From: Mnemiopsis leidyi
Lineage: Eukaryota > Ctenophora > Tentaculata > Lobata > Bolinopsidae
Length of the DNA stretch: 45,945 nt
Direction of reading: 5' to 3'
Assembly: GCA_000226015.1 (NCBI GenBank)
Contig: JH154313.1
Span: 264,462-310,406, forward strand
Below are positions 32,701 to 40,072 of the stretch, piece by piece. The notes below the pieces were generated by a model. That model made no database searches and was not told where the DNA came from. It was given only the letters and a program-made list of their open reading frames with translations. Position 1 is the stretch's first letter, and the number at the start of each line of letters is the position of its first letter. Made by a program: the position numbers and the translations under genes.

Positions 32701-34836
32701 TGGCCGCTTTCTTAATGACAGGCGATCGTTAAATTTCCCGTATTAATTATCATGCCGTCGCAATTTGTCATTAATCTTCGCGGATGAGGAATCAAAATAC
32801 GCAACCTCGTACCAGACTTAATTTCAGTTAGTTTCCACTGTTCTGCACGTGTAAATACAGACGCGCAATTTAATGCAGCGGTTCGATGCAGCCATGAGTG
32901 AAAAAATCCATGCTGCACGCGCAAAGTTTAAACACAATTGCGCGTTCATTTTATCGTTTAATTCAAATATTTTGACTCTGCATGTCGTCGCCATTATTGT
33001 TGTACGGCAGCACGCACCCTCCCGACATTTTATTATCCCTTCAAATGAGGGTCGGACAAAGTCAGACAACATTATTGTAATGTTATATGTGCTGCCTTAA
33101 TAATTAATTCATACTGCGTTGTATTTATGCTTATGGCCTTTTATGAGTTAGTCGTTCAACAGATTTGTTCGGAGCTGAGATTAAAATCGTGTTACATTCA
33201 TTTCGCAATCTGTCATCTGTCATTCGACAAATTACACAATAAAACTTAAGTTTAAAAGAATTTTGATCGTACTTTATTTCACTTTTTCTTGTTTGTTTCT
33301 TTTTCCGTACATCTTGTTGTAGTTGTTGCAAGGCAATTATGTATACATTTCATGAATATGTGAAATAAATTTTGCGGCCTGAGGCAGTTAAAACCTGTAA
33401 TCGTATTCGTAAATATAATCGACAAGATTATATCCGTCTACCGTTCTAACCCGTGAGCGGCGCGCGCGAGTCAGTTAACACCTCGACAAAAACACAATTA
33501 AGTTTGAAAAAGGAGCGTACGGATGTACGGATGTACGGACACTTTTTGAGCTAATATTCCAAAATACCCGGATTTACGCCGTCAATGGCCAACCCTTGTT
33601 TTGTACTATTTGTGCACGTGTGCATAACGTATCAAAACAATCTTGTCATTTGGGCCCTTCGGGCCCGAATGGCAAGATACGGGAAAAAATAAGATGCCTA
33701 TAAAATAGGCATATTTAAATATGAATATATTGTGATATGTTTAACTATGAGTCAGTTGGGCTTATTGGTTTGGTAAATTTACATGGAATTTGCTCGTATC
33801 AAGGGGCGATCATAAACCGACAGCACGAGAGTCCCGCACCGGTACTCTGGTCAGGCAATTTTAAGTATTGAAACTGGTGAAGAATTTTATCATTTGAGTG
33901 ATTGCGGTGGTAATATTAAATTTTGTTTTATTGACATAACCTAGTCACAAAATAGACCGAATAATTGAACACTTACGAGACAATATCATCAGCAGTTCTG
34001 CCACTGTTGTAAGCATCAGGCTCTGTCTTGCCTTTCTTGAAGAACTTAAGTGTAGGATAACCAGTTACTCCGAATCTGGAAGCGAGATCTTTCTCGACTG
34101 TACAGTCAACCTGGAAGTTGGCAACTTAAATAGGGCAAAAATAATCACAAGAACCTTTAATCTCAGACGGTATGGTAAATATGATTAGTCCGACACTATT
34201 TGTTTTGGATATAATTAAGACATTTTGTTTTTGTCATGCTCACCAAACAGCTCAGATATATGCACACCATGTCACGTGAAAACAGAGTATTAATACGTGC
34301 ATGGACACGCTGGAACGCATCCTTTATCGCATCCTTAATTGATGAATAATGAGGCATTGCACGTCTAACAGTCATTCAACCAATAGCAATAGGCAGCAAC
34401 AACATAGACTAGAAATAGTCTAAAAGTGAAAAATATACCACAATTCAAAATCAGCTCATTACCTTTGCAATGACCACATTAGATTCTTTAACGTAAGCGT
34501 CAGCTACGATCTCGTACTCTGGAGCAAGGGCTTTACAATGTCCACACCAGGGGGCGAAGAACTCTACAAAGACGCTCTTGTCACCGTTCACAACCTGAGA
34601 TAATATCGACGGTGAAAGTCATCAAGACAGATGGTGTCATCATTAACAATCGGGAGGTTGCAAGAGAACACAGGTGTTTAAACGAGACACTATCAGCAAA
34701 ACAAAACACTCTCATTCAACAAAACAAAAGTATCTGAAGTGATCTTTACCTCATCAAAATTGCTGGCCGTAAGGTCCAAAACGTTGCTTGAGAGAGCAAC
34801 TGAGATAAGGGAAAGGAGAACGATTTGGGCGGACAT
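17797..34836 (-). CDS. ER protein disulfide isomerase, TRX-TRX-D type (8 exons)
   Basis: Exons on the minus strand are 34836-34750, 34594-34463, 34110-33977, 32480-32344, 22031-21911, 21768-21505, 21297-21203 and 17894-17797. All have GT-AG ends and every phase fits, giving 355 residues. Residues 1-17 form a signal peptide ([17 protein letters not shown]). Two thioredoxin domains follow, each with APWCGHC (CGHC at 46-49 and 165-168) and cis-Pro motifs GYPT (90-93) and GFPT (209-212). From about 245 to the end lies an ERp29-like D domain ([33 protein letters not shown]). The C-terminus is HTEL, a KDEL-type retrieval signal. The order matches ERp38/PDI-D proteins, which form and shuffle disulfides in the ER lumen. 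The second CGHC is split by the 10.3-kb intron (CCA T/GG TGC). Introns 4 and 7 contain other genes. Confidence 0.95.
18294..19070 (-). CDS. Sulfotransferase-like P-loop protein with C-terminal membrane anchor
   Basis: A 258-residue single-exon ORF. The P-loop [20 protein letters not shown] starts at residue 17. The second helical motif [17 protein letters not shown] matches the 3'-phosphate-binding strand-loop (RDP-type) of sulfotransferases, and [15 protein letters not shown] is a hallmark of the Sulfotransferase_4 family found in many invertebrates and fungi. The last 25 residues ([20 protein letters not shown]) form a membrane helix, so the protein is probably tail-anchored. The family is often mislabelled as NAD-dependent epimerase; the substrate is unknown. 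Start may be ATG 19070 or the later MSGLQ (residue 10), which is the usual start in the family. The gene lies wholly inside intron 7 of the PDI gene, same strand. Confidence 0.92.
   Translation of the reverse strand: MSLQSHKLRMSGLQIIGAGLGRTGTLSMKQALEDLGFDPCHHMEETFSHPRPNQKFLFQNILEEKNKEEALEALFGGYKAMVDYPGCMFYEDFLKMNPDAKVILTVRDSPEAWVKSVNATIFQVHGASNWFSWTFRKFVRKLASPAHIPVVMEIMTRIHGVNPIDPRTDLAQMYTDWINRVKETVPAEKLLVFNVKQGWKPLCDFLGVPVPDTPFPRVNSTKEFQANMKRQKNRFIIKFAIFVGVISAGAFYLLKYAI
19612..19897 (-). pseudogene. Partial copy of the sulfotransferase-like gene
   Basis: About 285 bp nearly identical (only scattered differences) to 18415-18700 of the intact gene, coding [17 protein letters not shown] through PFPRVNS. 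It lacks the P-loop half and the membrane anchor: homology stops near 19612 with unrelated [12 protein letters not shown] and at about 19897 on the other side. It lies about 0.5 kb upstream of the intact copy, same strand. Likely a recent partial tandem duplication; it could also be used as an alternative exon. Confidence 0.85.
20078..20152. repeat. 15-bp minisatellite, 5 copies
   Basis: Unit AACCACGTGACAGGT at 20078, 20093, 20108, 20123 and 20138. Each of the first copies holds ACAG/GTAACC, a 5' splice-site look-alike, and most hold CACGTG. It lies in intron 7 of the PDI gene, on the strand opposite to that gene. Confidence 0.93.
20369..21108. mobile_element. TIR DNA transposon, 740 bp, TA target duplication
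   Basis: The left end CCTTACAAGACATTTTT and the right end AAAAATGTCTTGTAAGG are exact inverted repeats of 17 bp, flanked by TA (20367-20368, 21109-21110). Inside each end lies a copy of a block of about 65 bp (20395-20460 and 21012-21078) with GTGACGG and CGCCATATTTTCGGACCGCC, in direct orientation. The minus strand has a 74-codon ORF (20914-20690, [20 protein letters not shown]...) that I cannot assign. Probably non-autonomous, Tc1/mariner-like by target site only. Confidence 0.88.
22036..22575. repeat. TACTGT/TACAGT array, about 540 bp
   Basis: Continuous mixture of TTACTG, TTACAG and TACTG units. On the minus strand it reads GTAACAGTAACAGTAAC and ends within about 15 bases of the acceptor (ATTACCCAG) of the PDI exon 22031-21911. 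ORFs of TVTVTV or YCYSYC composition on both strands are by-products. Confidence 0.97.
23366..23530. repeat. 54-bp tandem repeat, 3 copies
   Basis: Copies beginning with TCTATTTAGGGTATTCCTGA are spaced exactly 54 bp (TTTAGGG at 23371, 23425, 23479) and differ at only a few bases. Confidence 0.95.
23541..23607. repeat. GAAGTAATATGAACAAAAGA repeat, 3 copies
   Basis: Three adjacent copies with a period of about 22 bp, just after the 54-bp repeat. Confidence 0.9.
25501..25625. repeat. CAGGGTTTATAGACCTGTTTAT repeat cluster
   Basis: TATCAGGGTTTAT and ATAGACCTGTTTAT alternate with internal duplications over about 125 bp, a nested, slippage-prone array. Confidence 0.9.
31086..31967 (+). CDS. Rhodopsin-like (class A) GPCR, single exon
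   Basis: A 293-residue seven-helix receptor. Helices by hydrophobicity: 12-32, 42-64, 86-112, 124-145, 161-184, 202-226 and 237-259. TM1 has GTLTN like GNxxN; TM2 has LNTFD; TM3 ends [14 protein letters not shown], so DRY is TRT (106-108); TM7 has NPLVY (253-257, NPxxY) followed by basic helix 8. There are two N-glycosylation sites in loop 1 (NMS 65, NES 68), a very short N-terminus, and no cysteine in extracellular loop 2 to pair with Cys95. A possible acceptor (CAACCCAG) lies one base before the ATG. The gene sits in the 10.3-kb intron 4 of the PDI gene, on the opposite strand. The ligand is unknown; it resembles the expanded orphan class A receptors of cnidarians (from memory). Confidence 0.9.
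   Translation: MNAVQIVRTAASGMIGVVGTLTNLLSLSYFLRHDSRSMGSRLLILLNTFDLFVCISATGVVVFFNMSNESSGATQTALDKTTDAFKLLFRISTQCTGFTTCLLSITRTISFIKPFYRVNQLGIAAASAVHATVIAAIETLIIVLHWTQSPKFARAMNSMNVVELIVLSLVFLLVVCSNIFSVVRLKIVVKSQESMAGINQRATITVFILSVLFCSFNVTFIATYFCFVFNLPINETVYWIAFWLALPLNSACNPLVYIWRKEHMRTYLRREWRRVTTRKTETHRALTRVLTVL
32687..33690 (+). mobile_element. Dispersed repeat family A, longest copy
   Basis: The most complete copy in the window: its left part matches 14466-14698 (same strand) and its right part matches 9165-9597 (inverted). Near the right end (33641-33676) ATCTTGTCATTTGGGCCC and GGGCCCGAATGGCAAGAT form an 18-bp stem with a TTC loop. No coding capacity. It lies in PDI intron 3. A 3'-terminal hairpin without clear TIRs would suit a Helitron-type non-autonomous element, but the termini are not defined well enough to say. 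Confidence 0.75.
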
Positions 34837-36135
34837 TTTGACTCGCTAATTTCAGGGTAAACGCTGTTCAAAACTACCTTTAATTTCCGCACTGTGTGCA
34901 CGTTACGTGTCTTATCCAACGCGAAGTATTGAGCTTTATTAAAAATCCGCATATAGTTCAACATCGAATGGTTGAACGTGCGCGGCGCGATTAAAAACTA
35001 TACCTTGCTTGTCACATTTTAGCTAGATGAAAATAATCAAATGCAAACTTTAAAATAATTAAACACCACGTGTGTTCAGCAAAAATTAAATGAAATGCGA
35101 TTTCAAACTTGAAACTGCAATTGCGTTGAGTCGTCAACGTGTCCACATTAAAATGACGAACAAGACCTACGTAAAGATTAAAGCAACATTAAGTCTAAAT
35201 TTATAAAACAGTGCATTAAATGGCGATTTTGAAAATACTTGTGTTTCAATTCTTTATTATCAAGAATTTTTGATCTGAAAAAGATTTGGTTTGAAAAGAC
35301 CCGCCGCGCACTTGATGTTTCTGCGCGCACCAGAATTCGTCACTAGATTCAAATCGAGCGCTACCAACACTCTTTTGCTCTGCTTGGATTAAAAGTTGTA
35401 TGTCGACGCTAATGTTTATCAAGTGGGGGTGCTAGCCCACTGATAGATTGTGTATGATCTGTAGCGATTTACTTTATGTAATAAAACCTTTGAATAACTG
35501 TTCAATTCGGTTAGAGTTGCTTTTACTGATAGGAGACGGTGTTGTACCTTTACCTTAACTCTGTTCCCTCAAGTTCTGTAATCTGTCACATAATATCTAA
35601 ACGGCTTTGCTTTACAGGTGTTTCATAACTGGTTAAAATAACATGTTTATTTTGTAATTAAAATCTAAACCTAGCCTATGCAAGGTTGCTGAAACGTTGA
35701 AATACAGAGTTCGAATCAGTGGTGTAACATTGGTTTACAGGGCACCCCCTGGCTGTTGAATTTTTGCGCCCCTTTCCGGAGTAGGATCGCTTCACTTGCC
35801 GGAACACGGAAAAAACGACACATTTTCGTTAATCCGGCCTAATGCAGTCAGCTTCATACTTTACATTTGACTTCCAAGTTCTGAAACAAATAACTGAACA
35901 GCTTCCGCAAGGTGATATTTGGGATATAGGGGCACATTTACACTACAGGGGGGCTGCAGGTTGGAGCCCACTTAATTCGGCGCCCCTCTGCAGAGCGGGG
36001 TCTGCTAGTCCTAACATTACACCACTGGTTCTTCGAATATGTTCTAATACGTAGATTGTTAAAATTCAGCGAATTATTAGCGTGAAAATGCGTTTTAATG
36101 AGCTAATTTATTAAATTAATATGTTGTTTTAACAG
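34837..36135. promoter_or_regulatory. Shared upstream region of the PDI and CCDC186 genes
   Basis: The PDI gene runs left from 34836 and the CCDC186 coding exon runs right from 36136/36162, so this 1.3 kb holds both promoters and probably the unidentified CCDC186 first exon. Upstream of PDI there are several ACGT cores (CGTTACGTGTC near 34904, CACCACGTGTG near 35065, CAACGTGTCC near 35138), the core bound by XBP1/ATF6-type factors; this is suggestive only. A hAT-like MITE occupies 35717-36027. Confidence 0.5.
35717..36027. mobile_element. hAT-like MITE, 311 bp
   Basis: Ends are CAGTGGTGTAACATTGG and, inverted, CAGTGGTGTAATGTTAGG, typical hAT termini. The left flank is GTTCGAAT (35709-35716); the right flank is GTTCTTCGAAT, i.e. 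the same 8-mer with three extra bases, so an 8-bp target duplication is likely. The interior is GC-rich without coding capacity. Confidence 0.8.
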
Positions 36136-36161
36136 ATTTTCAGGAATATGATGTATGGGTA

Positions 36162-39110
36162 ATGCTGAACGATGAGGAAAAGCTTAGCTTGTCTTCAACC
36201 CAAAGTCTCCACCCTGCTTCATCAGAGCTGATATCTGATAATATATGTCCAGATTTATGTAATGAAGATGTTAATGAAAATAGTTTGTTAACCCAAAACT
36301 CTAGCAATGTTGGCTCTTTGCACGATAGTCCTAATACCCACCTTGCTTGCCCCAGTAAAAATGGTCATTTGAATGGGGAGGAATCAGCTTGTTCCTTGCA
36401 ATTTGCCCCAGAGAACTCAAATAATTCAGAAAGCGTTAACCAAACGGCCAATAATGTCATCATAAGCAATAATACAGTGGCTAATGGGGCAAATAGTGAG
36501 CATATGCAGGATATAACACTGACAGATGTTGAAATTGTAGAAGCAGATAATTTAGAATTTGCTGAGCCTGAATTAAGTTCGCTAGATGACGAAGTAACAG
36601 ATCAACCCTCAACTTTGGTTGATAAAGACCCTGAAGAATCAGCATATCCAGAAGTTCCAACTTTGCAGGTAAAAGAGGAGTTTGATTCATCAAGAGAGCT
36701 GGTACCTGCTACAACAGAGGAGTCTATTGATAACAATGCTAACAATGGCTGTGCAGAAAATTTTGTTGACAAAGTTAATGTTGATGAAAATGATTTATCT
36801 GATAGTGAAGAAAGGGCTGTAGAGGAGATTGAAAACGCCGCCAACAGTAATCCTAGTACAGTTGCTAAAACTATTGGTGATAAACTATTACAGTTTAGCA
36901 AGTCAGTGTCTCCTCCAACTGTAATCTTGGATGTCAGAAGCTCACAACCTTCCACTAAATCTAAGTTCTCCAGCCTTAACAACTTAGCCAGCAGATTGTG
37001 GGACTCAAAGCCGAAGGAAAATGCTCTAACAACATCAGCAAGTTTAAGTGATTTAGACAAATTTAATGTCGACCAAGGCATGTCATACTTGAGGAAAAAC
37101 ACCAGCAGCACCAGTGTTACTTCAGATGATTTTGACGCTTATGATGCTGTGAAAAAAGAAGCTGCATCCTTGGATGAAAGTGTAGAAGACGATTTTTCCC
37201 GAGACAATACCCCTCCAATATCTTCAGAAGAGCTCCAGAAACTTGTCAAGAAACTTGAATACGAATTAGATGTTGCTAATGGTACCATAAAACATGTATA
37301 TGAGGAATCAACTAAGAAATTACATGAAGTATCAATGCAGTATGAGTCCAAAATTTCTCACATTGACAAGAAGTTTATTGAGTGTATAAAAGAAAAGGAC
37401 ATAATAAAATCCAGTCTAGATGAATGCATGGATGCTCGCCGCAAGCTTCAATCGAATAAAGAAAATTTGATCAAAAGTCTTTCAAATCAAGCTGATGAGA
37501 ATGAAAGACTAAGAGCAAAGCTGCACATGTCCACAGATGATTGTGTTAAGCTCAAGAAAGAGCTTGATTCCAGGGCTTTCGAACTTTCAGAAGTTAAGAA
37601 AGTCATGAAGAAGTATCAAGATGATTTAAGCTCAGCCTCCATGAAAGTTCAATGGGCAAACTCTAAATTAAAATCAGAATGTGAAGCTCACCAGTCAACC
37701 CGAGCGAAACTTGCTGGCATGGATGCCAAAGTCAGAGAGGCAAAAGAAGAAGCCAATATGATAAGGGCAAACTGTCAAGCAATGATTGATAAGTACCAGA
37801 ACTCTGAAGAAATTCAGTCAAATGCACTAAGTTCCAAGTTAGAAAAGTTACAAGCCGAACACACAGACTTGCAAAGTCAGTTTGAGATGATGAAATCGAA
37901 GTATGAAAATAAATGTGTTGATCTTGAAGATGCAACCAGGCACTTGGAGCAAATAAAGGACCAACTTTTCGAGAAAGAAGCTGATTACAGAAGAGTTTTA
38001 CAGGAATCTAAAACTCAAGAAAAAGACAAAAATAAACTTGCCAATCAGTTGGAAGACCTAGATGAACAACTCAATTCGTACAATGAGTTAAAAGCAGAAT
38101 TGAAAAATGCCTACCACAATAACCAAATGCTAGATACTGAGCTTATTGGTATGAAGGAGCGGGTTAAAACAGTCGAGAGGTGCAATCAAGAGCTCTCTGA
38201 CAAAGAGAAATCAAATTTAGAATACTTTCAGAAAATATCAGGCAGGAATGCTGACTTGCAGTTAGAGGTCAACAGCTTGAAAATGGAATGTGAATGTAAC
38301 AAGAAGATGGTCATTACTTTGAAAACAGAAAGAGATGAATTGCAGCTAAAGTTTAATGACATCTCTGCCAAATATTCTAGCCAAGTGGGTGAATCTACCT
38401 CCAACATTTCTGATCTCGAAGCTAAGATTGAAGAGTTGGAGCAGTGCAAACAACAACTTGAAACCAAGGTGCATGATCTCAAAAACGAATCTGTTGTTGC
38501 CAAACGGAAGCATCAAGCTGACAACAAAGACCTTATTCGTCAGATAGAGCAATTTAGAAAACAATTCGAAAGACAAGAGGAGAGCATGAGGAGGACTGAA
38601 TCTGTAAACTCTCTAGAGAGTGGAGGAGGGGATCGTCCAGATAGGTCAGGTACCTCCAGCGAGGCTGGTGACAGTACCTCAGTCAGCAATGATAGTGGTG
38701 CTACAATGAGTCTTGATAATGCTCGTATTCTCCTTATAGAGCGACTTTGTTCCTTGCAGAAGGTCCTTGCTAAGCGGCAGGAAAAGATAGAATTTTATGA
38801 GAGTCATGTTAGCACCCTTACAAAGGATGTTTCTAAGAAATCGAAAATCATTCAGAGTTTGCTCCTTCGTGTGGAGACTGGTGAAAGAACTAAGCTTGCA
38901 AGTGAAGCTTATAAAAGGTCAACACCATCAACATCTATCTCTGATGGTTTCTGGGGTTCTTCCAGTAATGGAATGACTCTAAAGTTGTCGACCGAAATTA
39001 ATGAGAAGTTGCAGCAGGTTTTAGAGGACACACTTTTCAAGAATATAACCCTAAAGGAAAACATCAAGACTCTGGGAGATGAAATTGATCGTCTAAACTC
39101 CAGGAAATAA
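36162..39110 (+). CDS. CCDC186: CCDC186 / CCCP-1 coiled-coil protein
   Basis: 982 residues in one exon. Residues 1-340 are acidic, Ser/Asn-rich and probably disordered. About 355-810 is continuous coiled coil containing the family block KVQWANSKLKSECEAHQST (about 493) and EEANMIRANCQAMIDKYQNS (about 530). A Ser-rich linker follows (about 815-850). The C-terminal hallmark is LLIERLCSLQKVLAKRQEKI (about 857) and then LSTEINEKLQQVLEDTLFKN with ITLKENIKTLGDEIDRL up to the stop. CCDC186 (worm CCCP-1) is a Golgi/endosome-associated protein that acts with RAB-2 and EARP in dense-core-vesicle maturation (established for worm and mammals). The frame is open upstream through an acceptor (TTTTAACAG, 36135), so a short N-terminal extension (DFQEYDVWV) from an upstream exon is possible. 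Two AATAAA signals follow at 39732 and 39751. Confidence 0.93.
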   Translation: MLNDEEKLSLSSTQSLHPASSELISDNICPDLCNEDVNENSLLTQNSSNVGSLHDSPNTHLACPSKNGHLNGEESACSLQFAPENSNNSESVNQTANNVIISNNTVANGANSEHMQDITLTDVEIVEADNLEFAEPELSSLDDEVTDQPSTLVDKDPEESAYPEVPTLQVKEEFDSSRELVPATTEESIDNNANNGCAENFVDKVNVDENDLSDSEERAVEEIENAANSNPSTVAKTIGDKLLQFSKSVSPPTVILDVRSSQPSTKSKFSSLNNLASRLWDSKPKENALTTSASLSDLDKFNVDQGMSYLRKNTSSTSVTSDDFDAYDAVKKEAASLDESVEDDFSRDNTPPISSEELQKLVKKLEYELDVANGTIKHVYEESTKKLHEVSMQYESKISHIDKKFIECIKEKDIIKSSLDECMDARRKLQSNKENLIKSLSNQADENERLRAKLHMSTDDCVKLKKELDSRAFELSEVKKVMKKYQDDLSSASMKVQWANSKLKSECEAHQSTRAKLAGMDAKVREAKEEANMIRANCQAMIDKYQNSEEIQSNALSSKLEKLQAEHTDLQSQFEMMKSKYENKCVDLEDATRHLEQIKDQLFEKEADYRRVLQESKTQEKDKNKLANQLEDLDEQLNSYNELKAELKNAYHNNQMLDTELIGMKERVKTVERCNQELSDKEKSNLEYFQKISGRNADLQLEVNSLKMECECNKKMVITLKTERDELQLKFNDISAKYSSQVGESTSNISDLEAKIEELEQCKQQLETKVHDLKNESVVAKRKHQADNKDLIRQIEQFRKQFERQEESMRRTESVNSLESGGGDRPDRSGTSSEAGDSTSVSNDSGATMSLDNARILLIERLCSLQKVLAKRQEKIEFYESHVSTLTKDVSKKSKIIQSLLLRVETGERTKLASEAYKRSTPSTSISDGFWGSSSNGMTLKLSTEINEKLQQVLEDTLFKNITLKENIKTLGDEIDRLNSRK

Positions 39111-39731
39111 TTTCATTGAGTGGATATTTTGTAGATTTTATTTTAAATTACTTGACGATACCTATTCAAGTGTAGGTATTGATGTTGATACTGTTAATCG
39201 CATGAATCCTTACTTGGATTTGACGGACTGTACCTATGAATGATCACCCCGTCTAAAAATGACAACAGTCGCTTATCTTGTTGGCCTGGGAAAATGCAAT
39301 TTCCCCATCCAATATTACCTGTGATGCGATGGACATGAGATTAAAACTTTACAAGAACTGGTAAACTGGTCTTATAGATTTTAACCATTACCTTAAGATT
39401 ACTATAGTGTTTTGAAAATTAACTGATGGAGTTAGGACTCCGTGGAAGCTATCACCCATTTGGCAGCTTAAATTATTCTTTTTAATGATTGTTTATGGTT
39501 TAAATGCTTCAGTGATGGAATTTTATACTTGCAATTGTAAGATCGCCTTGATAATACCATATGGAATACGATATGGAATACGATATGGAATTCCATGTGG
39601 AATATTATCTTTAAAGAAGCTCTTTTCAGTCCACTAGAGTGTCGATGTAACTTATTTTGGAGAAAAGAAACGGGTAAACTGCTGTATTCAAACGAGAATG
39701 TTGAAGTAATATAATGTTTAAATATTAGCCG

Positions 39732-39756
39732 AATAAAATCTCAGTTCTTAAATAAA
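39732..39756 (+). terminator. Polyadenylation signals of CCDC186
   Basis: AATAAA at 39732 and again at 39751, about 620 bases after the CCDC186 stop and about 320 before the WDR61 start. Confidence 0.6.
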
Positions 39757-40072
39757 TGCTTGCTGAAAATTAGAATTATGGGTACATATTATATTGACAT
39801 TTCAATCTGCCTTGTATTAAATTTCAATATTTTGTTTTCTACATTTAATTGGTTTAATGATGCATAATTACCGTGTTTAATTGAATTTTACAACTAGATA
39901 ATATAAATGTTTGGTGACATCGTTAGATTAGGTATTCACTAGCGAAATTTTATCTCAATTTAGTAGTAATTTTTCTGCATATCCATCTTCAAATTACCTC
40001 GAAAGAGATCCTTATAGTTCAGTAACTCAACTGTAACACACCATCTACTGCTACAGTCCTCCAAGAAGCACC

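Noticed and set aside
36602-37111. 169-codon antisense ORF in CCDC186
   Set aside because: A shadow of the strongly supported sense coding exon.
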